A stretch of 64,000 nt of DNA from Diphasiastrum complanatum (GCA_029204225.1 CM055099.1:60641449-60705448), one strand, 5' to 3'. Shown: positions 22,601 through 34,649, counted from the stretch's first letter. Program-made: numbers and translations. Notes: a model not told the origin generated them from the letters alone.

Positions 22601-25600
22601 CAGTAGAGTGCGATCTTCCCCCTTTCGATGGTCGTTTGTTTCTGAATATGATGACCCACAAGACGATGGCTTTTGCTGGTGATAGCATTGCTCGCAATCA
22701 CATGCAGTCACTTATTTGTGCTCTTTCACAGGTATTTACTTGATTTTGAATTCCCTATCAAGGTCTGTTTGAAGTATTGTGAAACAGAATGTCTAAATAT
22801 ATAGATGGAGCATTGCTAATAGCTAGATTTTCCAAATGAGCATGTGCACATGTTGGCACTGCGTGTCCAACAACGCCTCTGCTACTTTGTGTTATTGATA
22901 TGCCATTACAGGCTTTTGCTTCAGCATCAAACCTACACGTATAAGCAAATGAGATTTTTTTGACATTTGCCTTTTGTTTAAAAGCTTTTAAGATTGAAAT
23001 GAAGAAGCTTCTAACATAGATCTCTCTCTCTCTCTCTCTCTCATGCATTCAATGAAGCTTGTTAATGATGGTTTTACAAGCAAAATGTTTAGTTTTTGGT
23101 GAGTGTCTATCTTCATTTCTTTGCATGCTTGGTAACCTTTGGCTCTTCCTCTCTTTCTTTTCACTCTTCACTCTTCATTCTCTTTGTCGTCCTCTGCTTC
23201 ACACCTTTATTACCACAAGCATTGTTTTGTAGTTATAATCCAATTACAAATGTGAGGCTTTTTATTTTCTTTACCCCACGTTTTAGTTCAAATTCTTGTT
23301 TCAAAAGTAGTACTAATATATAAAGTTAAAGTGAAACAAAAAAGTGAATTTGTAAAGAAACAAGATCGAAGAATTCTCCTTGGCCAATAAAGTATAGTTG
23401 GGTTTGGAAGGTGGATGGTGGGAAAAATCTCCTATTCGTCAATTTTCACTAAGTAGTACAAAAATATAAAGTTAAAATGAAGCAAAAAATTGAATTTGTA
23501 AAGAAACAAGATCGAAGAATTCTCCTTGGCCAATGAAGTACAATTGGGTTTGGAAGGTGGATGGTTGGAAAAATCTCCTTAGTGTTTAATTTTCTTTCTG
23601 ACTTGGGCACGTAGATCTTGGAATGGTTTTTGGTTCTGTGGCAGATTGTCCTTATCTCGAAAGAAAGAAACATCTTCATATTCAATTACTACCAATTTTG
23701 GCCCCCCACCCCTCTCTTTCCATGCATGACACCTTTGTTTAAGTGTGCATACAAAACACTGGTTTTCCTTCTACCACCACACAACAATGAACATCTACCT
23801 CGAATGTTCAATGACTTTGTTTCATCTTACCACCTCTCATCTACCTTTCTTCTTAGGCTTTGCAATTTTCTGTTGATGCTAGTAGGCTGGGATAACTTCA
23901 TGATGTATCTCCATTTTTCAACTTTGTATTACTCTCATTGTAGACTTTCTTTTTGTCCCGTTAACTCTCTCGACTTGTGTAAAAGCTTCAGGTGCTGACA
24001 CAGAGATATGGGATGTTAAGGTCCCCGATTTGGAGCTTCGGATGTAGGACTATGCTAAGTGGCTCACAGTCCATGTCATGCACCTAATCGCACTGTCCAT
24101 GTCATGCACCTGATCGCACAATTATCATTCTAGGATATGAGTGGTTTTTTGATAAATTTGATACGTTAGGTAAGCTTGATGTAATTGTGTTTTATGATTG
24201 TAACACTGGAAATTTCCATCAAGAGCAATAGATAATGCAAGCTTTAAAATAGGAATTTATTGACGTTTTTCCTAAGTAGTTGCCGTATGGTTTACCACTT
24301 GCTTGGTGTGTGGACCATCAAATAGAATTTGTGCTCGATAGCCACCCCATTTTTCGACAACCGTATAGGTTTAATCATAAGGAACAGGGGGAAGTGGCTA
24401 GGCAAGTTGACGATCATCTTAGGATGGGGCATAGTAGGCAAAGTAAATCACCATGGGGAGTGCCCGTCCTTCTCAAGAATAAGAAAGATGGGTGGTTTCG
24501 GTTGTGCATGGATTAGAAAGGCCTAAATAAAGTTATCGTTAAAAATAAATACCCGCTCCCTAGAATGGATGATCTCATAGATCGATTAAGTGGAGCAAAA
24601 TTCTTCACGAAAATTGACCTTTGAACAAGATATCATCAAATACGGATACATCTGGAGACCAATTTCAGAGCATGGTTTGACCATTACGAGTTCTTAGTTT
24701 TACCTTTTGGTTTGACAATGCTCTAACTACTTCCCAACAGATGATGAACGATTTCTTTTGTCCTTTTTTGGGAAGATTTGTTGTGGTGTTTCTAGATGAC
24801 ATTTTGGTCTATATTAGACCACTAAAGAGCATGTAAAGCTTCTCGTCTCAAGGATTATAAGACAAGAGAAGCTTTTTGCAAAAAGAATCTAAGTGTAAAC
24901 TCTTAAAGAAAGAACTTCTTTGCCTTGGTCATAAGATTACCATGGATGGGATCAAAATTGACGATGAAAAGGTAAGATGGTAGTTGGATGGCCCATTGTT
25001 GAAACCGTATGTGAACTCAAGTCATTTTGAAAATTTGTTGTGTTCCTCCAAAAGTTTATTGAGGAATATTCGAAGATTGATGCCCCTCTTTATAATGTTT
25101 TAAAGGGAGTGAAAAGTCGAAAAGGTAGGCCTAGCCCTCCAATCAAGACTGAAAGAACTAATCAGACGGAAAGAACTAATTAGACAACATGCATGAGTCA
25201 GATTAGTGTGAGTCAGCAAGATGCATGCATACCATGCAGTAGGTATGAGGGCCAATAATGCCCACCCATGTAGTAGGTATGAGGGCCAATAATGCCCGCC
25301 CATGCAGAGACATGCATGACAGTGAGGAGCCATGCAGTCCTTTAGCAGTGGACTGGGACTCCTCATGCATTAGTAACCCCATGCATGCAGCATGATCAGT
25401 GAGTGTCTACCAACTGCCACTTACTGCATGCAAACCCACACTGGGCTAGGAGGGACATTCTATCAGGGAGTGCATTGGCTGGGTAGATTAGACTAACTTT
25501 GCCTTCCTTGTGGTTATGTTGTTCCTAACACTGGTATCCGAGCAAGCGGTTTTGCAGTCAGAAGGGAGGACCAACGCACCATTTCAGGGCAGGCAATTTT

Positions 25601-28600
25601 GTAGTCAAAAGGGAGGAGGACCAGCGCATTGCTTCCATCTGATCAGATGTTCAGCATTCTTCCCCTTGGGCATCACCTGTCCTCTTAGTTAAAAAGAGAG
25701 AACGGTCAATGCATTTATGTGTAGACTACAGAGCATTAAATAAGGTCACAATTAAGAATAAAGACGAGCTGTTTGATCAGCTCGACGGGGCCAGATATTT
25801 TAGTAAAATAGATCTATGTTCGGGGTATCATCAAGTCTGTATTAAGGCAGAAGATGTTCCAAAAACAGCTTTCAAAACTTGTCACGGTTAATATGAGTTT
25901 AAGGCAATGCCGTTTGGGCTCACCGACGCTCTGACAACTTTTATGATTTTGATGAACAATGTTCTTCGGCCATATTTAGGGAAATTTGTGGTTGTTTTTC
26001 TAGATGATATTTTAGTTTACAAAAGAACGAAAAAAGAGCATTTGGCTCACCTCAGAAAGGTGCTCTGTTTGCTCAAAAAGCATAAGCTATTAGCAAAGAA
26101 ACCTAAATGTGAGTGTTTTACTGAAGAAGTGGTATATTTGGGCCATATTATCTCGAAAGATGAAATGGATCCAAATAAGGTCAAAGCCATTTTCAGCTGG
26201 CCTAGACCAAGCAGTATTTCAGAAGTTCAGGTTTTTCTTGGCCTTTCGGGATACTATAGACGATTATGCTCAGATAGCGGTTCCCATGACAAATCTTCTT
26301 AAGGGGAAGGGATAGGAGTTCGCCTTGGGGCCAGACAACAGGAGAGTTTTGATGTTCTCAAAACAACATTGGTTACAACACCAATACTAAAAGTTGTAGA
26401 CCCAAATCAACCTTTTGTGGTCGAAACATATGCTAGTGGCTTTGCAGTAGGTGCGGTGTTGAACCAAAATGGACGACCAATAACGTTCAAAAGTAAGAAG
26501 CTCGAACTTGCTTAGACTAGATACATCACTTACGAGAAGGAGCTCTGTTCAATAATTCATGTCCTTAAGACTTGGCGGCACTATTTGTATGGTGCTAGTT
26601 TCGAGATCCTGATCAGGGAAAATTCAATATAGTGGCAGATGCTCTTAGCAAAATGCCAATGGTAGACGAGTTTAGTTTTACTCAGATTTGTAATGAGTTA
26701 CTTAAGTCCTTGAGGGGGAAATGCATGAGTGATTGGTATTTCTCCATAGTCTGGAAAACGGTCCAGAACAGAGATGTATAGACTTCTGAACCAGTTCCTA
26801 GGCTTGGGGTTCATCGAAATATACGACAGGTTTCATTGAGGATAAGGGTCCAAGCATATGCCAGATTGCATTGAGGATTCTGAGTCTGTAGACCCCAATC
26901 ATACCATTACGGTTGGGGGATCTAGTTCTCGAGGATTCAAATGGAAACAATATTTCATTCAAGATGAGTATCTACGTACAGAAACAAAATTTGTGTTCCC
27001 GACTTAGAGGATTTTGGGCGCCAAGTATTATATGAATGTCATGAAAAGCCCTAGTGCGGGACACCCAGGAATACAAAAGACCTATGAGCTTCTTCGTAGG
27101 ATTTCCAGCAATATGTATGTATATATGTGTGTGTGTGTGTGTGTATACATATATATTTGAAATGAAATCATACGAAACCATGTTGAACCACAACAAACCA
27201 ACAAATGTGGCTGGCCAAAGTTGGTACTCATTGGGCCTATTGTTCAGCTGTATGTGTGAGCTTTACACCTCCAGGATTTTTCATCTAATGCACTCATATC
27301 TTGTTGAGCTACTTAATGTTCTTGTAGCAACCTCCGAGAATTGTTAAGCTCAAGCTCCACGGCGATGGGGGACTTGTGGCTCAAAGTTCTTGAAGCTCTG
27401 ACTCGCAAGGTTATTGTGATATGCATACTTAATAAAAGTTGGATGGTGTTCTATATGGCTTTTTTGAGCAACAAGGAATTGATGAAGTAGATGTAGCGTG
27501 CTTTATCTTTTCATACGGTTTTCTTCAAAAATTTTGAATCAGAATACAAATTTTTTTTCATGGAAAAGTCTTCTTAAGTAAATTTATCTGCTTCTTAAAC
27601 TGTCCATGTGGGAAATCATAAATTTTTAATCCCTTTCATAAACAAAAAGATTTTCTTATTACGTGTACAAAAATTGCTTAGTTGAGTACATAATCTTACC
27701 ACTACTTTTTTAAATTTTCCTTACAACTAATTGTACAATAAAATTTTGCTTGAACTTTCACTTTAGCAAATAGCTTTCCGACACCTTGATTGGTGGTTTT
27801 ATTCATTATTTTTAGTTAATTTTTGCTCTAACTGGTTTGTGTAACTTCTGAAATGATCTTGACCATTGGCCCAGAGCCTCTCTGAGAGAGATGTTGACCT
27901 CAAGACAACAATTGCTGAATTTTGTATATTGACCGAACCAAGAATGTGAGGCGCCTGTGAACACATTCTTCTTTGATTCATATGGACTGTAATTTCTGTT
28001 TTATTCTCCACCTCTGCAAGAACACAGAAAATGCTGAGCAAATCCTTTCATATATTGCTGGCGAAATCTTCCATTTGATAGCAGTTTTGTAGCATTTTAC
28101 TGTCAACAATGAAAGGCCTTAACTTTTCCTTTGTCAGTACTTTGAACACACTTCTCGTGGAAATTTTCTAAAGGATTCTGACCCAAGTAGCAAACTTTTG
28201 CTGTTATAAAACTTTATTTTTCTGTGACGTGGTGCTTGAAATCCTGAGTTGCTAGTTTATAGTTTTCAACCCAGATGATGAGATATAGCAGAGATTCAAG
28301 TCTGCTACGTAACCTGTTTCTCTGATTGCAGATTGAATCTCCTCAAAATCTGTACCGCGATGCTGAGGACAAATTCTTGACATGGAATTTTCCTTCTTAC
28401 AACTTCACTTTGGCAATACTATGGTCACCTTATCTTGTTAAGAAAACAGAAGACGCATACAAGAATGTACCTGAAGGTGTCACAAAGCTGTTCCTGGATG
28501 TTGTTGATGATGCGTGGGTGAGTTCTTTACCTCAATATGACTATGTGGTCTTATCTTCAGGGCAATGGTACTTCAAGCCAGGAGTTTATATCATAGGTGG

Positions 28601-29093
28601 TGAAATTGTAGGTTGCCATTACTGTCCTGGTATGAACATCAGTCAAGTCGGGTTTTTCTTTGCCTATGAGGCTGCATTACATTCAGTCTACAAGAATATT
28701 ATCTCAACACCCCAATATAAGGGCACGACCATCCTGCGGACTATATCACCAGATCATTTTGAGAATGGTACATGGTCTACTGGGGGAACTTGCTTGCGGA
28801 CTGTACCTTTCATGAATCATAGTATGGATGGAATTAACGCCCTAATGCGAGACAGTCAGCTAAAAGTTCTCAACAATGTCTCTGCAAACGAACCTGCTCA
28901 CGCACCAAAATTGAAACTGCTAGACATAACTTACAGTGCATTGATGCGGCCTGATGGTCATCCAGGGCCTTATCGGTATCCATTTCCCTTCTCCAATGGC
29001 AAATCTGGCCATGTGCAAAATGATTGTTTGCACTGGTGTCTTCCAGGACCAATAGATACTTGGAATGAAATGCTTTTATGGATACTCAAATAG
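19220..29093 (+). CDS. TBL/DUF231 family polysaccharide O-acetyltransferase (three exons)
   Basis: Joining 19220-19451, 22454-22731 and 28332-29093 gives 1272 bases in one open frame, 423 residues. All junctions are GT-AG and phase-consistent. Residues about 24-42 form a single hydrophobic signal anchor typical of Golgi type II proteins. The PMR5N/DUF231 region starts at about 80 ([32 protein letters not shown]). The esterase-like GDS motif has its Ser at 155 ([12 protein letters not shown]). The DxxH motif has Asp401 and His404 (DCLHW). Family members transfer acetyl groups to xylan, mannan, xyloglucan or pectin in the Golgi. Sequence style ([16 protein letters not shown]) suggests the TBL19-27 group, but the substrate is not determined. 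Length is normal and all catalytic residues are present. The introns are unusually long (3.0 and 5.6 kb). Confidence 0.9.
19452..22453 (+). other. TBL intron 1 (3.0 kb)
   Basis: Contains the (GA)n tract at 19558-19629 and otherwise no recognised element. A 124-codon minus-strand frame at 19741-20115 has no family resemblance. The intron ends TTTTTTCAG at 22453. Confidence 0.75.
19558..19629. repeat. (GA)n microsatellite, 72 bp
   Basis: Perfect GA tract about 100 bases after the exon 1 donor of the TBL gene. Confidence 0.97.
22454..22731 (+). CDS. TBL exon 2 (PMR5N part and GDS motif)
   Basis: Acceptor CAG at 22451-22453. Encodes residues 78-170 including Ser155 of the GDS motif. Donor GTATTT at 22732 after CTTTCACAG, phase 0. 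Confidence 0.9.
23303..23585. repeat. 146-bp tandem duplication
   Basis: The block containing AAGATCGAAGAATTCTCC and TTGGGTTTGGAAGGTGGA occurs twice. CAAGATCGAA at 23361 recurs at 23507. The copies differ at several places, so it is not very recent. Confidence 0.8.
24150..25110 (+). pseudogene. Decayed Ty3/gypsy reverse transcriptase fragment A
   Basis: Conceptual translation shows the gypsy RT order: [41 protein letters not shown], and [12 protein letters not shown] with the catalytic DD. This is followed by a worn LGH and ridge segment ending YNVLKGV. Several stops (for example after LCMD) and frameshifts kill it. It lies inside TBL intron 2, same strand as the gene. Confidence 0.85.
25120..25531 (+). 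repeat. Possible LTR remnant ending CCTAACA, with 34-bp tandem units
   Basis: Ends GTTCCTAACA directly before an initiator-tRNA-like primer site, as a 5' LTR would. It contains two 34-bp units (GTAGGTATGAGGGCCAATAA at about 25239 and 25273). The 5' limit is not clear. Confidence 0.45.
25533..27110 (+). pseudogene. Decayed Ty3/gypsy pol fragment B (primer site, RT, RNase H, integrase start)
   Basis: A TGGTATCCGAGC primer-site-like sequence at 25535 leads almost at once into RT at about 25690, so gag and protease are missing. RT motifs: [42 protein letters not shown] and YLGHIIS. The RNase H region (about 26380-26620) keeps [13 protein letters not shown] and TYEKELC. At 26640 VADALSKMP ends RNase H. 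Near 27030 the integrase zinc-binding part [15 protein letters not shown] appears and is cut off at the (GT)n tract. Stops and frameshifts are frequent. Confidence 0.85.
27116..27156. repeat. Compound (AT)(GT)n microsatellite
   Basis: TATATATGTGTGTG... followed by TATACATATATATTT. It marks the truncation point of gypsy fragment B. Confidence 0.9.
28332..29093 (+). CDS. TBL exon 3 (catalytic C-terminal part)
   Basis: Acceptor TTGCAG ends at 28331. Encodes residues 171-423 and ends with TAG at 29091. Carries [12 protein letters not shown] (Asp401, His404) near the C-terminus, the conserved second catalytic block of the family. Confidence 0.92.
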   Translation: MESPQNLYRDAEDKFLTWNFPSYNFTLAILWSPYLVKKTEDAYKNVPEGVTKLFLDVVDDAWVSSLPQYDYVVLSSGQWYFKPGVYIIGGEIVGCHYCPGMNISQVGFFFAYEAALHSVYKNIISTPQYKGTTILRTISPDHFENGTWSTGGTCLRTVPFMNHSMDGINALMRDSQLKVLNNVSANEPAHAPKLKLLDITYSALMRPDGHPGPYRYPFPFSNGKSGHVQNDCLHWCLPGPIDTWNEMLLWILK

Positions 29094-30249
29094 TGGGTGG
29101 AGTAGAGAACACTTTCCATGGCTTTCTCGTCTACATTCACCAGGATTGAAAGGCATCAGTTCTCAGTAAGCTTTACCTGAATGAATATGCAATTTTTTAT
29201 CCTGCCCACCCAGGTGTTGTTTGGATACTTAATGCTCTATTCAAAGCATGATCTATATTGTAATAGCTTTTGCATGTACAAGACATATTTTTTCTGCTGT
29301 GGTGGCAGTGCCCACAGCCCAAAACCTAAAATTGCAAATTTTACTGGTCAGTCCAAAGCAGGCCTTGATTGAGCTGCTATTATTGTTCTCAGCATGCAGC
29401 AATGCAATTGGAGTTATATCATCCGGAGCTTGACATGTTTAGCTTGAGAGAATAACAGACATGACTTGCTGTAGCAAAGTTTTGTCTTCAGCAATCCATA
29501 TGGACATTGACTGGAAACTATTCTGGATCCAACATCAGAAAGAGAACATATCTCCCGACGATTTGTAAGACTACTTGGATTTGGTGACTATTCTGAATTT
29601 AGGAGAGGCAAGAAAATTCTCTCATCAGCTATGCATACCCTTCAGCCTACTTTCTCAACTTCCATCATTGGGTCACTAGTTCTACTCTTGCCTCCACTTC
29701 ACCACTTCCTTCAATCTCTTAATCAATATGCTAGGCTCAACTTACGACTGTGATTTCATTCAACTTTTTGCAAGTAGCGAGGGAGGAAAACTTGACACTT
29801 GTCATTCTAGGAACTTATGCATAAGAACTCCGAAATATTTCGTTTAAAGCACATGCACTCTATTTAACACAAGGTTGTGGTCTATGCCTTGCCATAACGG
29901 TGAAATTGTGGGATTGAAAAAAAAAAACATCTAGTAAATTTTTCTCTTTTCTTTGAGATTCAGTCAAATGCACTAGGTTTTTTCATGATTGTGATATCAT
30001 GAGATTCATTCGTTTTTTTAACATTTTAAGCTGCAAGAGGCTATGCTATTGAAATCACTACCACAAAACTAGTTAAATTTTTTTACAATTGTAAAACTAA
30101 GATTGCATATTGGGATTTAAAAAGACTAAGAATTGTGTATGAAATGATTTTGCCAATAAATAGGTGATCTTCATTTGATGAGAATTTTTTACAATAGATT
30201 TCATATTTTGATCATGAAATATGTCATTTTGGATTTGGCAAGGATTCAA
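29094..30249 (+). other. TBL 3' flank, no further gene
   Basis: The first few hundred bases are probably 3' untranslated. I see no strong polyadenylation signal that fixes its end. The remainder is AT-rich without recognisable features. Confidence 0.4.
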
Positions 30250-30925
30250 GAATATCTGCGATCAATATTCACAATAATTACGATTAGTATTCAGAATGTT
30301 TTAGTATTCACGATCATATTCACAATAATCATGATCAATTCTCAAGATATTTATTTTTCAATATTTACAATTTTAAATAATCGTCACCATTCATCAATTG
30401 GGTAACTTTATCTCTGAAGAGTTGATTAACTTTTCATCCAATATATGGAAGACATTTTGTATACATCTTGCAAAAGAAGATATTATTAGAAACATTAAAA
30501 ATATATGGTCAAAGAAATTATCAAAATATATTGTCGTTTGTCATCTTTTTTCATTCAAGCATGCGGGAGTACAATAAGAAGAATAAACTAGAACATCGTG
30601 GAATAAAACATGCATAAGCTTTCAAGTCTTTTTTTTATAAATGTGATTATGTTCACAATTGAGCATGCAATAGCCAAATAAATTTGTTTGCTTTTGTTCA
30701 TGCATGCAAGCTAAGTTTTGTTTTACATGTATGCACACTCACTTTCATGTTGGGTAATTGCACCCGCCCATCAAAATCCAAATCTTAAAAGAGGAGTCTC
30801 GGTCACCACCATTTATCTTAAAAGAAGAGTTTCGGCCGCTATCATTTATCTTTTAACATTGATTTTTTTCAAATTTCATTGATCAACCTCAACACATGGT
30901 ATTGCCTTTGCAAAGGCAAGGCCAA
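30250..30925 (-). repeat. Dispersed repeat family R, copy 1
   Basis: Read on the minus strand it starts near 30925 with AAAGGCAATACCATGTGTTGAGG. It passes through ACCCAACATGAAAGTGAGTG and ends in AT-rich units like GAATAYTGATCGTGAA. It is homologous to 31575-31950 (same strand) and to 55985-56165 and 56870-57500 (opposite strand). The family is not identified and shows no protein motif. Confidence 0.65.
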
Positions 30926-31350
30926 AAAAGTAAATCATGTCATTTTTATTTGCATCTTTAAAGGGTATGTGCTTAGCCATATAACTGTTTATATATTATA
31001 AAGGTAAAAGATCCTTCCAATCATGATGCATGCTATTATTGAAGGAAAGAATCTAAAAAAGAAACATGATAAAACGAAAAACTATGGTGCAATGCATTGT
31101 TCTATGACCATGCTTTTAGTTGTCATGAATGGCAAATGCATGTGGTAGATCTTAAAACTATAAATTGGAACCAAAGGTATTATAGTCGACTATAAATCTC
31201 CTCATTCACCATACTTGGTGCAAAAAGACCAACAGTTGCGTTTACACTACCCACGTAAAATCAGTTTTGACATGTTTGTGAAGGAATTGGAAGAGCCTCA
31301 CAGAATGGAATCTATGGGGCAAAATCTTTTTATGTGAAATTTTTTGATGT

Positions 31351-31500
31351 GCACCTTCCAAGTGCCAAAAGATGCATGTAAAAAAATTGAAGGCAAAAAA
31401 AGAGAAAAAAAGAACAAGGTAGACACAGAATTTATGGGAAGGAAGAAGCGCCCCCTCTGGTAGTGCCAGGACGCCCTTCTTGGGCGGACCCCCCCTTTCT
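31351..31500. repeat. GCACCTTC-type hairpin repeat, copy 4, with GC-rich tail
   Basis: GTGCACCTTCC ... GATGCATGTAAA repeats the motif of 15869 and 17651. A GC-rich segment (GCGCCCCCTCTGG ... TTGGGCGGACC) follows, resembling the GC-rich segments beside the other copies. Confidence 0.5.
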
Positions 31501-31574
31501 AAAAATAGTCAAAGCAAGGACATTGAAGATCACCACCCAAAACCAAAAGCCAATCATCAAATGACCTCATCATA

Positions 31575-31950
31575 GACTTGTCACTTGTCATATTTTTTCA
31601 TTTAAGTATGCGAGATCACAATAAGAAGAACAAGAAACTAGTACATTGTGGAATCAAGCCCACATCAAAGTCCTATTTCCATATGTGATTATTATAATAT
31701 GCACCTTCAAGATCAAGCATGCAATAGCCAAATTAATTTGTTCGCTTTTTTTTTTTTATTGCATGCATGCTATGTTCTTTTTTTCATGTGTGAAGGCTCA
31801 CTTTCATGTTGGGTAATTCAGCTTTCCACCAAAGTTCAAACTTCAAAAATGGAGACGACCACCACCATATATCCCTTAACATTAACTTTTTTTCAAACTC
31901 CATTGACCAACCTCAACACACAGTATAATAGCCTTTGCAAGGCAATGCCA
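31575..31950 (-). repeat. Dispersed repeat family R, copy 2
   Basis: Direct repeat of 30535-30925. Shared blocks are CATGCAATAGCCAAAT, CACTTTCATGTTGGGTAATT and CAACCTCAACACA. Divergence is substantial. Confidence 0.7.
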
Positions 31951-32261
31951 AAAATAAAATTCTATATTGGGTTGACTTAATGTAAACTCATTTCCCATCT
32001 ACTATATGAAGGGACATGACTACATATGGATTGTGTTCAGCCATAGATCTGTAGCTCGATCAATAATGAATGCATATGATCATAGTGGTTCTTAGCTTGT
32101 TTTTCTATTACACACTACTTTCAAACAAGTAGCAAAAACAAAACATGAATGAAAGAAATATTAAGGAGAACAACATTGAAAGTATTATTAAATTTCAATT
32201 GAAGATAAAAATAGGTGGAGGAAAGTATTTTTATTTGTGAGTGTCTTGTTTTTAAAATTAT

Positions 32262-32560
32262 ATTGTAAAGTTGACTCAAGTGCAACAAGCATGCCCTCAA
32301 AGACTCAAATGAGTGACTCTCCCAAAGTCCCAAAGCTAGTATAGAAAGTCCAAGGTTGAGCTGTAGGAGCTAAGTTGATTCTGCCAACCTAGATAGCTTC
32401 CAAGATCCATGTTCAGGAGCTCGGTTAGTTTTGCAAGGTTTGCCAAGCTTAATCAACAAAATAAAAACTAAGTCTAGAAAAGCGTGCGCTACTAGGCAAT
32501 GCTATATTCCAAGATAGAGGGGGCACATAGAAACCTAGCAGAATTATAGTGGGCATAACA
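32262..32560 (+). repeat. Old truncated relative of the young gypsy LTR
   Basis: From TATTGTAAAGTTGACTC onward the sequence follows the LTR at 9855 block by block, including CCAAGCTTAATCAACAAAATAAAAACTAAGT and GATAGAGGGGGC. It has many differences and a deletion and covers only about the first third to half. Many changes are CG to TG or CA. The family has thus been present for a long time. Confidence 0.8.
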
Positions 32561-34649
32561 CTTTGGACATTTTAATATGGTATGTAATGGAATTGGAAAG
32601 CACTTGGATTCATATCTCAGATTTGGAGTGCTGATTTCTCAAGAGAAGTTTGGATTTTGATTCACTAATTCAGGGTGAAGCCTGGTTGACAAATATGGTG
32701 GTAGAGTGCACTTCCACTAGTTTGATTTTTGTTAATATTGCTTCTAGTTAGTGTTTGACATATTTCCAATTTCTTGGTTTTTTGAGTAATTCCTATTAAA
32801 TGTGGAATGATTTGCTTGTGTAAATCAAGGGATTTGTAGCTTTGAATCTGCATATTAAAGGAGTTTGAATTATGATGCAAAAATCCATAATGTTCAAGGT
32901 AGAGGATTCAAATTATATTAGCTATATTCATAGAGAAATCGATTTTAAATTGATTTATCCCGGTGCATGAACAGTTCATAGCTAGGAATTTTGAATCTAG
33001 CAAACTGCTTATTTGTGCTATGTTACACAAATCCTCCTATGGAACCTACGATTTGTGTTCCATGTAAATGGATTGGTTATGGAATTTCCCTGTTTTTGTT
33101 AAGCTTTTAAAGCATAGTTGAAATAGAGGGAATTAGTCATAACAAATATGGAATGGATAGAGCATCCTTGTTTCCTCCTCATCTGTGAGAAGCTTTTGCA
33201 ATTTGATTCTACGTCGATTTACTGTACTCTAGCTATTGAATGGAATGATGATTTCTGGTTTGGTTGCTCAAAGGAAAGGCCTTTTGCTGTATTGGAGTTT
33301 TTTTTCCTAGAATCAAAACTTCAAGATGTTGAAGATTTGAGGTAAGATTTTTCGAAAGAGTGCTTACAATTGGTGTGCATTCAATTCTCCACCAATTGTT
33401 GAACCGTTTGAAGCAAATTCTCTCTCATAACAGGGTGACCTCAGAGAGGTGTGCAACTGCAAGAAGAAGCCTAAGAAGATGTTGAAATTGGCTCAGAATA
33501 GAGGCTGGTTGTAAACCGGGTTTGAAGTTGTAAAAGCTGAGAGATCTCTCTATACTTGAGCTTTCTCAGAGATGTAAATCTACATAGCAGGGCGCCCAGG
33601 TGTGTAAAAGGTTCTGTAAAAAGACCGTGGGCTGCAGAAAACCCCAGGTTGAAGCCATAGCCATATTTCACAGCAAAGCAAAGCAAAGGGGAGAGAAGAG
33701 AGCCCGGATCGCGCGCAGCCAGTGGGTGAAGCCACTTAGCGGCCTAAGGTGCCCAGTGTGTTCAAGAGCATGTGTTGGTGCTCATATTTGCGGATTACCA
33801 TCAGATCTTGGAGTCTGAAGATCGACGGTCCAGATCAAAAGAAGTGTGAGCCATTGGATGAGAAACAATGGCCTTGATGGAGCTGAAAGGGTTGGAAGGC
33901 TTTTGAAGGGTATTTAGGCCTTCAATTTTATTGAAAGTTTTCAATCTGAAAACTAAGCTGGGTCTTGAATTTTTGGAAGAGTGAAACCCTGTCAAAGTGA
34001 CAAGATTGTTCAAAAAACTAAAAAGCCGTTATTTACATGTCCTTAAGCCATTTTTGGCCAAACAAAAGGCTATAGCCTCTAAACGAAAGGCATTCAGACT
34101 GTACCTGCAAGTATTTTGCCATGGAGAAAGTGATCGGTGGATGCCAAAAGCATTGAGCGTCGAGATAGGAGCGTGTGCCTAAAGGCATTTTTGAAACAAA
34201 CACTGTCTTGGTTTCTGATTTGGCAACAAAGCGGCAGGTGGCCTAGTAAGCTAAAAAGCGCATGTCACGCGTGGCAATATCAAAATCCAACTCTGTAACT
34301 CTCTGTAATTCCCTGGAAATTTGCCACGCATGGCAAATCTCCAAAATTACACTTCGAGTGGAAGTTGGTTTAAATAACAGCCATGCGTGTCACTTCCACG
34401 CATGGCTCAACCACGGAAATCACTTTGGCGATCATTTTTTTTAAATTATGTTTAAAATTTTTTTTGTGCGGCACTACCACATGCCTCCAGCCTGGATTTC
34501 ACCGGCAGGGTCCCCGGAGTAATTTGACGTGGATGTGCCACGCGTGGCAGAGCCACGCAAAAGAGAAATGTCAAAATTTCGGTTAAGTATCGAGTTCACG
34601 TGGCAAGGTCGTGTGGCAAAAGGCCCATATGTGTAGTTGTGTTGTAAGT
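32561..34649. other. Unannotated region with CACGCGTGG palindromes
   Basis: No gene recognised. In 34262-34556 the palindromic core CCACGCGTGG or CCACGCATGG occurs about five times (near 34266, 34324, 34384, 34397 and 34538). The segment may be leader or LTR sequence of the copia remnant that follows. Confidence 0.4.

Larger units (their letters stand above)
22732..28331 (+). other. TBL intron 2 (5.6 kb) carrying gypsy fragments
   Basis: Runs from donor GTATTT to acceptor TGATTGCAG. It holds a short (CT)n tract (about 23021-23042), a 146-bp tandem duplication, two decayed gypsy pol fragments in the gene's orientation and a (GT)n tract. Because exon frames and splice sites are intact, the gene can still be functional if the intron is removed. 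Confidence 0.8.
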
